From CAXSEF01 sp964236695 (GTDB lineage Bacteria > Pseudomonadota > Alphaproteobacteria > Acetobacterales > Acetobacteraceae): DNA of 64,000 nucleotides. Both the position numbers and the translations under genes were made by a program. The stretch lies in contig CAXSFU010000008.1 of the NCBI GenBank assembly GCA_964236695.1, forward strand, positions 1 to 64,000. Reading direction: 5' to 3'. Of the stretch, positions 41,885 through 51,400 are shown in pieces; the stretch's first letter is position 1, and the number at the start of each line of letters is the position of its first letter. The notes below the pieces were generated by a model that saw only the letters and a program-made list of their open reading frames with translations, was not told where the DNA came from and did no database searches.

Positions 41885-42751
41885 ATGAGCGAGAAGGTCC
41901 TGGTCACCCCCGCCGAACTGGCCGCGATGCCGCCGGCCACCACGGTGATCATCGATACCCGCAACCCCGACGCCTACGCCGCCGGCCACATCCCAGGCGC
42001 GGTCAACGTCCACGACATCTTCACCTTCCTGGCGATGTCGACGCCTGACGCGATCACCGAGCTGCGCGCGAAGTTCGCCGCCTCGTTCGGGGCCGCCGGC
42101 CTGTCCGGCGCAGAGACCGCGGTGTGCTACGAGGAGAGCATGAACTCCGGCTTCGGCCAGTCCTGCCGCGGCTACTTCCTGCTCAAGTTCATGGGCTATC
42201 CCGAGGCCCGCGTGCTGCACGGCGGCCTGGTCGCCTGGAAGGCCGCCGGCATGGAGGTCACCACCGAGGCGCCGGTCGTCGCGGCGAAGCAGTTCCCGGT
42301 CACCGACGCCGGCAGCGAGATGATGCTTGACCGCAACGACATGCTGGCGGCCCTGGGCGACGAGAGCATCGTCAAGCTCGACGTGCGCGACGCCGACGAG
42401 TGGATCGGCGAGAGCTCCTCGCCCTACGGCCCGGACTTCTGCCCGCGCAAGGGCCGCATCCCCGGCTCGCGCTGGATCGAGTGGTATCGCCTGATGAAGC
42501 CCTCGGCCGCCGGCCCGGTGTTCAAGTCGAGGAACGAGATCCTGGCCGAGTGCGCCTCGGTCGGCATCACGCCCGCGACCACCGTCTACCTGTTCTGCTT
42601 CAAGGGTGCGCGCGCGTCCAACTCGCTCGTCGCCCTCAAGGAGGCCGGCATCACCGACGTCCGCCTCTACTTCGGGTCGTGGAACGAGTGGAGCCGCGAT
42701 GAGACCCTGCCGATCGAGACCGGCCTGCCCTTCGCGACCGCCGCCGAGTAG
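41885..42751 (+). CDS. Tandem-rhodanese sulfurtransferase
   Basis: A 288-residue two-domain rhodanese (thiosulfate or 3-mercaptopyruvate sulfurtransferase type). Domain 1: LAAMPPATTVIIDTRNPDAYAAGHIPGAVNVHDI, with CYEESMNSG at the loop position. Domain 2: LGDESIVKLDVRDADEWIG...GRIPGSRWIEWYRL, with the active-site loop LFCFKGARASNS, where Cys-Phe-Lys-Gly-Ala-Arg is the catalytic Cys loop. GAGGAG lies 8 nt before the ATG at 41885, which decides it over the ATG at 41879. It is preceded by a hairpin array and followed by a 422-bp gap with a possible sRNA. Confidence 0.9.
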   Translation: MSEKVLVTPAELAAMPPATTVIIDTRNPDAYAAGHIPGAVNVHDIFTFLAMSTPDAITELRAKFAASFGAAGLSGAETAVCYEESMNSGFGQSCRGYFLLKFMGYPEARVLHGGLVAWKAAGMEVTTEAPVVAAKQFPVTDAGSEMMLDRNDMLAALGDESIVKLDVRDADEWIGESSSPYGPDFCPRKGRIPGSRWIEWYRLMKPSAAGPVFKSRNEILAECASVGITPATTVYLFCFKGARASNSLVALKEAGITDVRLYFGSWNEWSRDETLPIETGLPFATAAE

Positions 42752-42892
42752 CCGACCCGGCGGCGTCGCCCGCGTCGCGGTCCATTCCATGATTGCCGGT
42801 CTCGCCCCGAGGCGGGACTGGGAAACAAGACGATCGCTGCGTTCCTCCCGCTGCCGTTCAACTGTATCGGTCGATCGGGACGCGGATTGGAC

Positions 42893-42922
42893 TTGACGCG
42901 TTCTTCGGCCGACGCCTATGTT
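42893..42922 (+). promoter_or_regulatory. Orphan sigma70-like promoter
   Basis: TTGACG (42893-42898) and TATGTT (42917-42922), 18 nt apart, in a rare AT-richer stretch with no ORF immediately downstream. It points at a terminator-like hairpin about 50-90 nt on. Confidence 0.55.
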
Positions 42923-42928
42923 GATTTC

Positions 42929-43013
42929 GATTACGCAGCATTGTCGCTGCAGGAACATCCCCGGGCAACAGCGCCCTGCAGCAACCACACCCTGGTTGAT
43001 GCAGGGCGTTTTT
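42929..43013 (+). ncRNA. Candidate small RNA or peroxiredoxin leader with terminator
   Basis: Downstream of the orphan promoter, a region of about 85 nt ends in GCCCTGCA-g-CAACC...GGTTG-a-TGCAGGGC (42973-43007), a 13-bp stem with one mismatch, followed by GTTTTTC. A promoter and intrinsic terminator with no ORF between fit a small RNA. Alternatively it is an attenuated leader of the peroxiredoxin gene 160 bp on. The transcript start is estimated from the -10. Confidence 0.5.
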
Positions 43014-43173
43014 CTGTCTGCCGTCCGGCACGCCGCAGCCATGGTGCCGCCGGCCAGTCCCGGGCCGGCGCCCCGGCAGACAGGCCCGGAGCCGATACGA
43101 CAACGATCCGGAAACGGGGCGCAGCGCAGGCATCATGCGCGGCCCGCAGCCCCCACCATGCAAGGACATCGCC

Positions 43174-43671
43174 ATGAACACGATCAAGGTCGGGGACCGG
43201 CTCCCCGACGTCAGCTTCAAGCAGTTCACCCCGGACGGACTCGGCGACGTCTCCGTCGGCGACGTCTTCGCCGGCAAGCGCGTCCTGTTGTTCGGCATCC
43301 CCGGCGCGTTCACCCCGGTTTGCCAGGGCAATCACCTGCCCGGCTACGTCGACCAGGCCGCGACCTTCAAGCTGCACGGCATCGACGAGATCGCCTGCAT
43401 CTCGGTCAACGACACCTTCGTCATGCGCGCCTTCGGCGAGGCCAGGGGCACCGACGGCAAGGTCACGATGCTCGCCGACAGCGACGGCGAGTTCACCCAG
43501 AAGGTCGGCATGGAGGCGGACGCCTCCAGCTTCGGCCTCGGCAGGCGGTCCGAGCGCTACGCCATGGTGGTCAGGGACGGCGTCGTCGAGATGCTGCAGG
43601 TCGAATCGCACTTCGTCGATCATGCCGTCACCAGCGCGCAAAGCATGCTGGAGGCGCTCGCCGCCGCGTAG
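43174..43671 (+). CDS. Peroxiredoxin, Prx5 type
   Basis: A 165-residue thiol peroxidase reducing H2O2 and alkyl hydroperoxides. The Prx5 head is IKVGDRLPDVSFKQFTPDG; the peroxidatic Cys is in FGIPGAFTPVCQGNHLPGYVD, with PVC replacing the more usual PTC; a second Cys is in DEIACISVNDTFVM. C-terminal ERYAMVVRDGVVEMLQVE is typical. AAGGA lies 8 nt before ATG 43174. It likely uses glutaredoxin or glutathione; no reductant gene is adjacent. Confidence 0.93.
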   Translation: MNTIKVGDRLPDVSFKQFTPDGLGDVSVGDVFAGKRVLLFGIPGAFTPVCQGNHLPGYVDQAATFKLHGIDEIACISVNDTFVMRAFGEARGTDGKVTMLADSDGEFTQKVGMEADASSFGLGRRSERYAMVVRDGVVEMLQVESHFVDHAVTSAQSMLEALAAA

Positions 43672-43976
43672 CGCCGCCGCGCCCCGAAGCATCGCGGGCG
43701 GATTTCGCTCCGCGATGTCCGGCGGGCCGCCACGCTGCCCCCTGCCGCAGCGATCGTCTTCCTCATAGGTTTCCAATCGTTTCCAGACACAGCACTACGC
43801 TGCTTATAGTCATGCGTGCAGATCTTGCCTCATCTGTTGTGGTATTTGCGCCACTTGCTGCGTGTTCGTGACAATGAACAGGTATTCTTCATTGCCTGCC
43901 GTCATCGATCCGACCCACGATGACTTCAACAAGAAAACGCCGGACAGCACGCGGTCCCACCATCGGAGCGCCACCC
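43672..43976. other. AT-richer intergenic region upstream of the OmpA-like gene
   Basis: A 305-bp gap without repeats or a credible ORF. From about 43750 the base composition drops well below the window's GC level (for example CTTATAGTCATGCG), as expected of a promoter and long leader of a major outer-membrane protein. I could not fix a -35/-10 pair with confidence. Confidence 0.45.
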
Positions 43977-45113
43977 ATGCAGAGAATCCGCCTTGCCGCT
44001 CTCGCCGCAACCTGCCTTGCAGGGCTGCACGGCGTCGCCTCCGCCCAGCAGCCGCCACCCCCGCCCACCGGCAGCGGCGGCGTGCCCTATGTCGGCCTCG
44101 GCGGCGCCTACAGCCTGCTGCAGGACATCCACGTCCACCCGATGGACCGGCCGCTCACCCCTGGCCGCGCTGAGGAACGTTTCGGCCCCGGCTTCGCCGG
44201 CGCCGCCTTCGCCGGCTACGCGCTCGGCAACGGCTTCCAGTTCGAGGTCGAGGGTGCCTACGACTACAACAACTTCAACAAGCTCTCGCCGACCGCCCCG
44301 CCCAACAAGCAGACCGGCCACCAGGAAAGCTACGGCGGCTTCGCCAACGCCATCTACGTGATCGACCCGCCAAAGCTCGGCATCGACGAGGGCTTCGTCA
44401 AGCCTTACGTCGGCGTGGGCGTCGGCGCGCTGTGGACCCATGTCGATGCCCCCGCGGTCGGCATCAACCAGCCCAGCTTCGTCAACCACATCGGCGGCAC
44501 CAGCGGCGCCAACTTCGCCGCCCAGGCGATCGTCGGCCTCGCCTTCCCGATCCAGGCGGTGCCGGGCCTCGCCTTCAGCGTCGACTACCGCCTGATCTCC
44601 ATCCCCGACCCCGATCCGCTGACCAGCAACTTCTACACCGGCAACACCCTCAGCAAGGGCCCGATCAAGCTTTCGCCGATCTTCGTCCACCTGTTCGTCG
44701 CAGGACTCGCCTACGCCTTCGGCTCGCCGCCCGCACCGCCTGCCCCTGCGCCGATGCCCGCCGCCACCCCGCCGATGGCGCCCAGCCGCACCTACCTGGT
44801 GTTCTTCGACTGGGATCGTGCCGACCTCACCTCCCGCGCACGCCAGATCATCGCCGAGGCCGCGCAGAACTCGACCCGCGTGCAGACCACGCGCATCGAG
44901 GTCAACGGCTACACCGACCTGTCCGGCACCGCCGCCTACAACCAGGGCCTGTCGGTCCGCCGCGCGAGGAGCGTCGAGGCCGAGCTGGTCCACGACGGCG
45001 TGCCAAGGACCGAGATCGCCATCCACGGCTATGGCGAGGCCCATCCCCTCGTGCAGACCGCCCAGGGCGTGCGCGAGCCGCAGAACCGCCGCGTCGAGAT
45101 CATCCTGCGCTGA
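43977..45113 (+). CDS. OmpA-family outer membrane protein
   Basis: A 378-residue outer-membrane porin-like protein. MQRIRLAALAATCLAGLHGVASAQQ is the signal peptide; residues about 35-245 form the eight-stranded OmpA-like barrel (YVGLGGAYSLLQD...YGGFANAIYVI...KPYVGVGVGALWTH...IVGLAFPI...DYRLISI...FVHLFVAGLAYAF); a Pro/Ala hinge follows; residues about 265-378 are the OmpA peptidoglycan-binding domain (YLVFFDWDRADLTSRARQIIAEA...IEVNGYTDLSGTAAYNQGLSVRRARSVEAEL...RRVEIILR). It is a single gene converging on the FAH gene. Confidence 0.93.
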   Translation: MQRIRLAALAATCLAGLHGVASAQQPPPPPTGSGGVPYVGLGGAYSLLQDIHVHPMDRPLTPGRAEERFGPGFAGAAFAGYALGNGFQFEVEGAYDYNNFNKLSPTAPPNKQTGHQESYGGFANAIYVIDPPKLGIDEGFVKPYVGVGVGALWTHVDAPAVGINQPSFVNHIGGTSGANFAAQAIVGLAFPIQAVPGLAFSVDYRLISIPDPDPLTSNFYTGNTLSKGPIKLSPIFVHLFVAGLAYAFGSPPAPPAPAPMPAATPPMAPSRTYLVFFDWDRADLTSRARQIIAEAAQNSTRVQTTRIEVNGYTDLSGTAAYNQGLSVRRARSVEAELVHDGVPRTEIAIHGYGEAHPLVQTAQGVREPQNRRVEIILR

Positions 45114-45125
45114 GCCGTCCGGCGC

Positions 45126-45181
45126 CTGCCGCGCCGCAAGCCCCGCCCTGCCCCGCAGGCCGGGGCGCTGCGGCGCGGCAG
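45126..45181. terminator. GC-rich hairpin between convergent genes
   Basis: CTGCCGCGCCGC (45126-45137) pairs perfectly with GCGGCGCGGCAG (45170-45181), with a further CCCCG/CGGGG pairing inside. It lies between the OmpA-like and FAH stops. No T-run follows, so termination is plausible but not certain. Confidence 0.5.
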
Positions 45182-45242
45182 CCACCCGCCGCGTCCAGCA
45201 CGACAGGGTACTGCCTGCCCGCGCCCTTGCCCGGGCAGAAGC

Positions 45243-45929
45243 TCAGCGGATCGTGGTGCGGACCTCGCCCACGCCCTCGATCGCTCCGACCAGCGAGTCG
45301 CCCCGCGCCACCGCCCCCACCCCGGCCGGCGTGCCGGTGAACACCAGGTCGCCCGCCGACAGCCGCACCAGCGCCGACAGCGCCGCCACCGTCTCCGCCA
45401 CGTCCCAGATCATCTCGCCCAGGTCACCGGACTGGCGCACCTCGCCCCCGACGCGCAGCTCGATCCGCCCGGCCCGCGGATGCCCGCACGCCAACGCCGG
45501 CACCAGAAGCCCGATCGGCGCCGAGCAGTCGAACCCCTTCGCCATGTCCCATGGACGCCCCGCCTGCTTCGCCGCCGCCTGCAGGTCGCGCCGCGTCATG
45601 TCGAGCCCCGCCGCATATCCCCACACATGCGCCAGCGCATCGCCGGCCGCGATGCCCGCGCCGCCGACGCCGATCGCCGCCACCAGCTCCATCTCGTGGT
45701 GCAGCGCCCCGGTGGCCGGCGGATACGGCATGTCCGCGCCCCCGGTCAGCACCGCATCGGCAGGCTTGGTGAAGAAGAACGGCGCCTCGCGCTCCGGGTC
45801 CGCGCCCATCTCGCGCGCATGCTCTGCGTAGTTCCGGCCGACACAGAAGATCCTGCGCACCGCGAACACCCCGCCGCCGCGGACGGGTACGCCGGCCTGC
45901 GGCGGCTGCGGGAGAACATACTCGCTCAT
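45243..45929 (-). CDS. Fumarylacetoacetate hydrolase-family protein (fumarylpyruvate hydrolase-like)
   Basis: A 228-residue FAH-fold enzyme cleaving C-C bonds of acylpyruvates. Landmarks: IFCVGRNYAEHAREMG, PFFFTKPADAV, and the metal-binding HHEMELVAAIG (Glu-x-Glu; E79/E81 region), GYAAGLDMTRRDLQAAAK, KGFDCSAPIG, LVFTGTPAGVG. This short form resembles fumarylpyruvate hydrolases of gentisate catabolism or oxaloacetate tautomerase-like proteins; no gentisate genes are nearby, so the substrate is open. Confidence 0.88.
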   Translation of the reverse strand: MSEYVLPQPPQAGVPVRGGGVFAVRRIFCVGRNYAEHAREMGADPEREAPFFFTKPADAVLTGGADMPYPPATGALHHEMELVAAIGVGGAGIAAGDALAHVWGYAAGLDMTRRDLQAAAKQAGRPWDMAKGFDCSAPIGLLVPALACGHPRAGRIELRVGGEVRQSGDLGEMIWDVAETVAALSALVRLSAGDLVFTGTPAGVGAVARGDSLVGAIEGVGEVRTTIR

Positions 45930-45990
45930 GGCCGTGGCCTCCGCTCGGGACTGCCAGCCCCCACTGCGGGTGGGGCGGCGGATCTAACAA

Positions 45991-46092
45991 GAAAGCAAGG
46001 CCAGAGGCTCTGCCTCTGGACTCCGCCAAAGGCTCGCCTTTGGAAACCTCGACTCAAGCAAGGCCGGTCCAGGGCAGAGCCCTGGCCTTGCT
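45991..46092. repeat. Type-1 palindromic spacer element, short
   Basis: AAAGCAAGG left end, A hairpin CCAGAGGC-TCT-GCCTCTGG, a B hairpin CCAAAGGC-TC-GCCTTTGG, right A CCAGGGC-AGA-GCCCTGG, end CCTTGCTT next to the reductase stop. Confidence 0.88.
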
Positions 46093-47115
46093 TCACCCTG
46101 CCCCCGCCGGCACCCCCCGGCTGGTCGAATACTCGAAGTGCAGCGCCTCGTCCGGCCGCAGCAGCGTGCGGATCGCGTGCGCCGCCATCGCCGCCTCGCT
46201 GAACCCCTGCAGGATCAGCTTCAGCTTGCCCGGGTAGGCGCAGATGTCGCCGATCGCGAACACCCCCGGCACCGAGGTCGCGCACGTCGCCGGCGCCACC
46301 TCGACGTGGTGCCGCTCCAGCGCCAGCCCCCAGCCAGCGATCGGCCCCAGGTCCATCGACAGCCCGAAGAACGCCAGCAGCCGGTCCGCCTCGATCACCC
46401 GCGTCTCGCCCGACAGGCTGGCCACCTCGACGCCGCGCAGCACCCCGCCCTCGCCGTGCAGCGCGTGCAGCTGGAACGGGATCACCAGGTCGATCTCGCC
46501 CGCCGCCGCCGCCGCGTCCAGCCGGGCCGCAGTCTCCGGCGCCGCGCGGAACTTCGCGCGCCGGTGCACCACGCTGACCCGCTCGGCCACCTCGCGCAGC
46601 GACAGCGCCCAGTCCACCGCCGAGTCGCCGCCGCCCGCGATCACCACACGCCGCCCGCGGAAATCCTCGCGCCGGCGCACGTAGTACTGCACGCCCCCGC
46701 TCGCCTCGAACGCCGCCAGCCCGTCGAGCGGCGGCCGGTTCGGCCCGAACGCCCCCGCGCCCGCCGCGACCAGCACCGCCCGCGCCCGCACCACGTCGCC
46801 CCGGTCCGTGGTCAGCACGAAGGCGCCCGCGGCCCCCTCCAGACGCTCCACCCTGCGCCCGAGCAGCCGGCGCGGCGAGAACGGCGCCACCTGCGCCTCC
46901 AGCCTCGCGATCAGCGCCCCGGCCTCGATCGCGGGATGGCCGGGGATGTCGTAGATCGGCTTCTCCGGATACAGCGCGGCGCACTGCCCGCCCACCTCGT
47001 CGAGCGCGTCGACCAGCACGCAGCCCAGCGACAGCATCCCGCACTCGAACGCGGCGAACAGGCCGACGGGGCCGGCGCCGATGATGGCGACCTCTGTCTC
47101 GATGTGCTCGGTCAT
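46093..47115 (-). CDS. Ferredoxin--NADP+ reductase, thioredoxin-reductase-like type
   Basis: A 340-residue FAD enzyme moving electrons between NADPH and ferredoxin or flavodoxin. FAD site: VAIIGAGPVGLFAAFECGMLSLGCVLVDALDEVGGQCAALYPEKPIYDIPG. NADPH site: RVVIAGGGDSAVDWALSL...VSVVHRRAKFRA. C-terminal FAD motif: GVFAIGDICAYPGKLKLILQGFSEAAMAAHAI. It lacks the CxxC of thioredoxin reductase, which defines the FNR subclass. It is divergent from tsaE. Confidence 0.93.
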   Translation of the reverse strand: MTEHIETEVAIIGAGPVGLFAAFECGMLSLGCVLVDALDEVGGQCAALYPEKPIYDIPGHPAIEAGALIARLEAQVAPFSPRRLLGRRVERLEGAAGAFVLTTDRGDVVRARAVLVAAGAGAFGPNRPPLDGLAAFEASGGVQYYVRRREDFRGRRVVIAGGGDSAVDWALSLREVAERVSVVHRRAKFRAAPETAARLDAAAAAGEIDLVIPFQLHALHGEGGVLRGVEVASLSGETRVIEADRLLAFFGLSMDLGPIAGWGLALERHHVEVAPATCATSVPGVFAIGDICAYPGKLKLILQGFSEAAMAAHAIRTLLRPDEALHFEYSTSRGVPAGAG

Positions 47116-47162
47116 CCCGGCAATCTAGGCGGCACCCAGGATGCTGCAAACCCGGAGCGCGC

Positions 47163-47216
47163 GAAGCAAGGCCAGGGCTCTGCCCTGGACCCGCCAGGGG
47201 GAGCCCCCCTGGACCG
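47163..47216. repeat. Type-1 palindromic spacer element, truncated
   Basis: Only the left end GAAGCAAGG, the A hairpin CCAGGGC-TCT-GCCCTGG and a CCAGGGGG-AG-CCCCCCTGG stem remain. This is the shortest copy in the window. Confidence 0.8.
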
Positions 47217-47270
47217 GCGCATGACAGGGGCGCGTTGTCGCAAGGGCCGGGACACGGCACACTCGCGGCG

Positions 47271-47744
47271 ATGAGTCCGCCCGCCCGCACCCTCCTGCTC
47301 GACGATCTTGACGCAACCGAGGCGCTCGGCCGCGCGGTCGCGGGCGCGCTGCGTCCGGGCGACGCGGTGCTGCTCGACGGCCCGCTTGGCGCCGGCAAGA
47401 CCAGCCTCGCCCGCGCCCTGCTGCGCGCCGCCTGCCGCGACCCGACGCTGGAGGTGCCCAGCCCGACCTACACCCTGGTGCAGGGCTACGACTCCCCGCT
47501 CGGCCCGATCCTGCACTTCGACCTGTGGCGCCTGGACGGCCCCGCTGCCCTCGACGAGCTGGGCTGGGACGAGGCCCGCGACGGCATCGTCCTGGTCGAG
47601 TGGCCCGACCGCCTGGGCGCGCTCCGCCCCGAGGACGCCCTGGCTATCAACCTGCAGCCGCAGGGCGGGCGTCGCCGCGCCAGCCTCGCCGGCTGGAACG
47701 CGCGCCTCGATGCGCTGCTGCTCGCCGCGGCGCGGTTGTCGTGA
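47271..47744 (+). CDS. tsaE: tRNA threonylcarbamoyladenosine biosynthesis ATPase TsaE
   Basis: A 157-residue ATPase of the TsaBDE complex making t6A37 in tRNAs. Walker A: LLDGPLGAGKTSLARALL; the TsaE block VPSPTYTLVQGYDSPLGPILHFDLWRLDGPAALDELGWDEA and VLVEWPDRLG (Glu/Trp motif) are diagnostic. Start 47271 (MSPPARTLLLDD) is favoured over 47235. It overlaps the next gene as TGATG. The phosphotransferase gene (amgK) usual between tsaE and this nucleotidyltransferase is absent. Confidence 0.95.
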   Translation: MSPPARTLLLDDLDATEALGRAVAGALRPGDAVLLDGPLGAGKTSLARALLRAACRDPTLEVPSPTYTLVQGYDSPLGPILHFDLWRLDGPAALDELGWDEARDGIVLVEWPDRLGALRPEDALAINLQPQGGRRRASLAGWNARLDALLLAAARLS

Positions 47745-48496
47745 TGGACGCCCCGCCCCGCCCCGCCGCCAGGGTGCGCCATGCCATGGTGCTCGCCGCC
47801 GGCCTGGGCACCCGGATGCGCCCGCTGACCGAGGCCACCGCCAAGCCGCTGCTGCCGCTGGGCGGGCGCAGCCTGATTGACCACGCGCTCGACCGCCTGC
47901 TCGCCGCGGGCGTCGAGCAGGTCGTGGTCAACACCCACTGGCAGGCGGAGCGGCTGGAGGCGCACCTGCGCGCCCGGCCCGCGCCCTCGGTGACGATCCG
48001 CCGCGAGCCCGCCCTGCTCGACACCGGCGGCGCGGTGGCGGCCGCCCTGGCCCGTGGCCTGCTCGGCGGGGCCTTCTTCACCGTCAACGGCGACAGCGTC
48101 TGGCTCGACGGCCCGACCCCCGCCCTCGACCGCCTCGCGGCCGCCTTCGACCCCGCCGAGGCCGACGCCGTGCTGCTGGTGCACCGTACCTTCCAGGTGC
48201 ATTCCGAGGTCGGTCCCGGCGACTTCGCGGTCGACGCCTGGGGCATGCCGCGCCGCCCTGCCCCGCGCGAGATCGTGCCCTACGTCTATGCCGGCGTGCA
48301 GCTCGCCACCCCCGCGCTGTTCCGCGACGCCGGCCCGGCGCCGTTCAGCCTGAACGCCCTGTGGGACCCCGTCATCGCCGCCGGGCGCCTGCGCTGCGTC
48401 GTGCACGACGGCCTGTGGTTCCACCTGAGCCGCCCGCAAGACCTATGCGAGGCGGAAACAGCGCTGCTCGCCCGCGAAACCAGCGAGACCACATGA
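47744..48496 (+). CDS. murU: Nucleotidyltransferase, MurU-like (N-acetylmuramate-1-P uridylyltransferase)
   Basis: A 250-residue nucleotide-sugar pyrophosphorylase. The signature is MVLAAGLGTRMRPLTEATAKPLLPLGGRSLIDHALDRL; VVNTHWQAERLEAHL, LDTGGAVAAAL, FFTVNGDSVWLDG (metal Asp) follow. In Alphaproteobacteria this gene lies between a phosphotransferase and addB and fits MurU of the anhydro-MurNAc recycling route. Here it overlaps both tsaE (TGATG) and addB (ATGA). Without AmgK nearby, the substrate is less certain. Confidence 0.85.
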   Translation: MDAPPRPAARVRHAMVLAAGLGTRMRPLTEATAKPLLPLGGRSLIDHALDRLLAAGVEQVVVNTHWQAERLEAHLRARPAPSVTIRREPALLDTGGAVAAALARGLLGGAFFTVNGDSVWLDGPTPALDRLAAAFDPAEADAVLLVHRTFQVHSEVGPGDFAVDAWGMPRRPAPREIVPYVYAGVQLATPALFRDAGPAPFSLNALWDPVIAAGRLRCVVHDGLWFHLSRPQDLCEAETALLARETSETT

Positions 48497-51400
48497 GCGA
48501 GCCAGGCCCCCGCACCGCGCCACACCTGGCTTCGATCCCGGCGACGCTGCCGTTCCTCGACACCCTGGCGCAGCACTGCCTGGTTCGCGCCGGAGACGAC
48601 CCGCTCGCCCTGTCGCGCTCGCTGGTGCTGCTGCCGACCCGGCGCGCGGTCCGTGCGCTGGCCGAGGCCTTCCTGCGCCAGTCCGGCGGACGCGCCCTGC
48701 TCCTGCCGCGCATCCTCGCCCTCGGCGCGCTCGACGAGGCGCCGTTCGCGCTGGCCGGCGCGCTCGACCTGCCGCCCGCGATCGAGCCGATGCACCGCCT
48801 CGCGATCCTGTCCCGCCTGATCCTGGCGCTCGACGGCAGGCACGGCGCGCCCCGCACCGCCGACCGCGCCTGGACGCTGGCCGCCGAGCTGGCCCGCCTG
48901 CTCGACGAGGCGCATCGCTCCGAGGTCGATCTCGCCGAGGCCCTGCCCAGCGCCGTGGAGGCGGGCTTCGCCGAGCACTGGCAGGTGACGCTCGAGTTCC
49001 TGTCCATCGTGACCCGCCTGTGGCCCGCGCTGCTCGCCGAGCGCGGCCAGATGGACCCCACCGCCCGCCAAGTCGCCCTGCTGCGCGTCCAGGAAGCCGC
49101 CTGGGCAGAGGCTCCGCCCGACCACGACGTCATCGTCGCCGGCACCACCGGCGGCATCCCTTCGGTGGCGCGGCTGCTGCTGTCGGTGGCGCGCCTGCCG
49201 CACGGCCTGGTGGTGCTGCCCGGCTTCGACCCGACGCTGTGGCCGGAACCGGGCGCCACCCCGCCCGCGGAGTCCCACCCGCAGGCCGGCATGCAGCGCC
49301 TCGTCGCCGCCATGGGCGCCGGCCCCGGCGACGTCGCCCGCTGGGCCGGGCCGGCGCACATCCCCACCCACGACCCGGTGCCGGACGCGCGCAGCGCCCT
49401 GCTGCGCCTGGCCCTGCTCCCCGCCGGCCGCCTGGCGCAATGGCGCAGCCGATCCGGCGACGCCTTCCCGCCGGACCTGTCCAGCCCGGCGCCCCGCGAC
49501 ATCGAGAACGACGCCGCCGCCGACGCCGCCGCCCCGCCCGGCCCCGTCGTGCCACCCGCCAGCCACGACGGCCTGCACCGCCTGGTCACCGCGGACCAGC
49601 AGGAGGAAGCCGCCGCGATCGCGCTGGTGCTGCGCGAGACCCTGGAGCGGCCCGGGGAGCGCGCGGCCCTGGTCACCCCGGACCGCGAGCTGGCCGCGCG
49701 CGTGGTGGCCGAGCTGCTGCGCTTCGGCGTGGTGGTCGACGACAGCGCCGGCGAGCCGCTCGCCGAAACCCCGCCTGCCACCTTCCTGCGCCTGCTCGCC
49801 CATGCGGTGGCGGAGTCGTTCGCCCCGGCGCCGCTGCTGTCCCTGCTCAAGCACCCGTTCTGCGCCGCCGGCCTGGCCCCCGCCGACTGCCGCGAGGCCG
49901 CGCGCACTCTTGAGCTGACGTGTCTGCGCGGCCCGCGCCCTGCTCCCGGCCTCGCCGGGCTGCGCCAGTCCCTTGCCGCCAGGGCCCGCGCCGACCTCGA
50001 GCGCGAGGCCGCCGTCGCCGCCTCGCGCCCGGTCCCGCTGCCGGCCGGCGACACGCTTGCGAACCCCGACGATCCCCCCCCCGACCCGCAGGTCGCCACG
50101 CCCGGACGCCGTGCCGCGGCGCTGCGCGAGGCCGGCAGGCTGGTGGACAGGCTGGAGCGCTGCGTGGCGCCGCTGCTGGCGCTCGCCGCCCACCCGCTGG
50201 CGCCCCCCGCCGACGCCCTCGACGCCCTGGTGAAGTCCGCCGAGGCCCTGGCCGCCACGAACGAGGAGGACGGCGCCGCCCGGCTCTGGCACGCCGAGGA
50301 CGGCGCCGCCCTGTCCGGCCACCTGTCGGCGCTGGCCGACGCCCTGGCCCCCGGCGTCGCCGACCTGCCGCCGCAGCCGCTCGACAGCCTGCCCGGCCTG
50401 CTCGACGCTTCCCTGGAAGGCCTGGTGGTGCGCTCGCGCCGGGCGCTGCGCGGCCGCGACGGCACGGAGCACCCGCGGCTGTTCGTCTGGGGCTTGCTGG
50501 AGTCGCGGCTGCAGACCGTGGACCTGATGGTCCTGGGCGGCCTGGCCGAGGACGTGTGGCCCGGCGCCGCCGACCCCGGCCCCTGGATGAGCCGGGCGAT
50601 GCGCACGGCCGTCGGCCTGCCCTCGCCGGAGCAGCGCGTCGGCCAGGCCGCGCACGACTTCGCCGCCGCCTGCTGCGCTGCCCCCGCCGTGGTGCTGTCC
50701 TGCCCACGCCGCCGCGACGGCGCCCCCGCGGTGCCGTCGCGCTGGCTCGCCCGCCTCGACGCCCTGCTCGCCGGCTCCGGGCAGGCGCTCGCGGTCCACC
50801 CAGCGACCGGATGGGCCCGCGCCATGGACCGCCCCGACGGCGACGCCCGCCCGGTGCAGCCCCCCGCGCCGCGCCCGCCCGTCGCCCTGCGCCCGCGCCG
50901 CCTCAGCGTCACCGAGATCGAGACCTGGCTGCGCGACCCCTACGCGATCTACGCCCGCCACGTGCTGCGCCTGCGCGCCCTGCCGCCGATCGAGGAGTCC
51001 GCCGACGCCGCCGACTACGGCAGTGTCGTGCACGGCGGCCTGGCCAGGTTCCTCGACTCCGTCGGCACCACCTGGCCCGTCGACGCCGCCGCCCGGCTCC
51101 GCCTCGCCATCGACCAGGCGCTCGACGAGCGCGGCCTGCGCCCCGCCCTGGCCGCCTGGTGGCGCCCCCGCCTGCGCCGCATCGCCGACTGGGCCGCCGA
51201 CGAGGAGGTCCGACGCCGCGCCGAGGCCCCCGCCACCGCCGTGCGCCCGGAGATCTCCGGCAGCATCAGCATCCCCGGCCCCGCCGGCCCGTTCGAGCTG
51301 CGCGGCCGCGCCGACCGCATCGAGCGGCACGGCGACTCCCTGTCGATCCTGGACTACAAGACCGGCGCGCCCCCCACCGGCGCCAAGGTCGACGAGGGCT

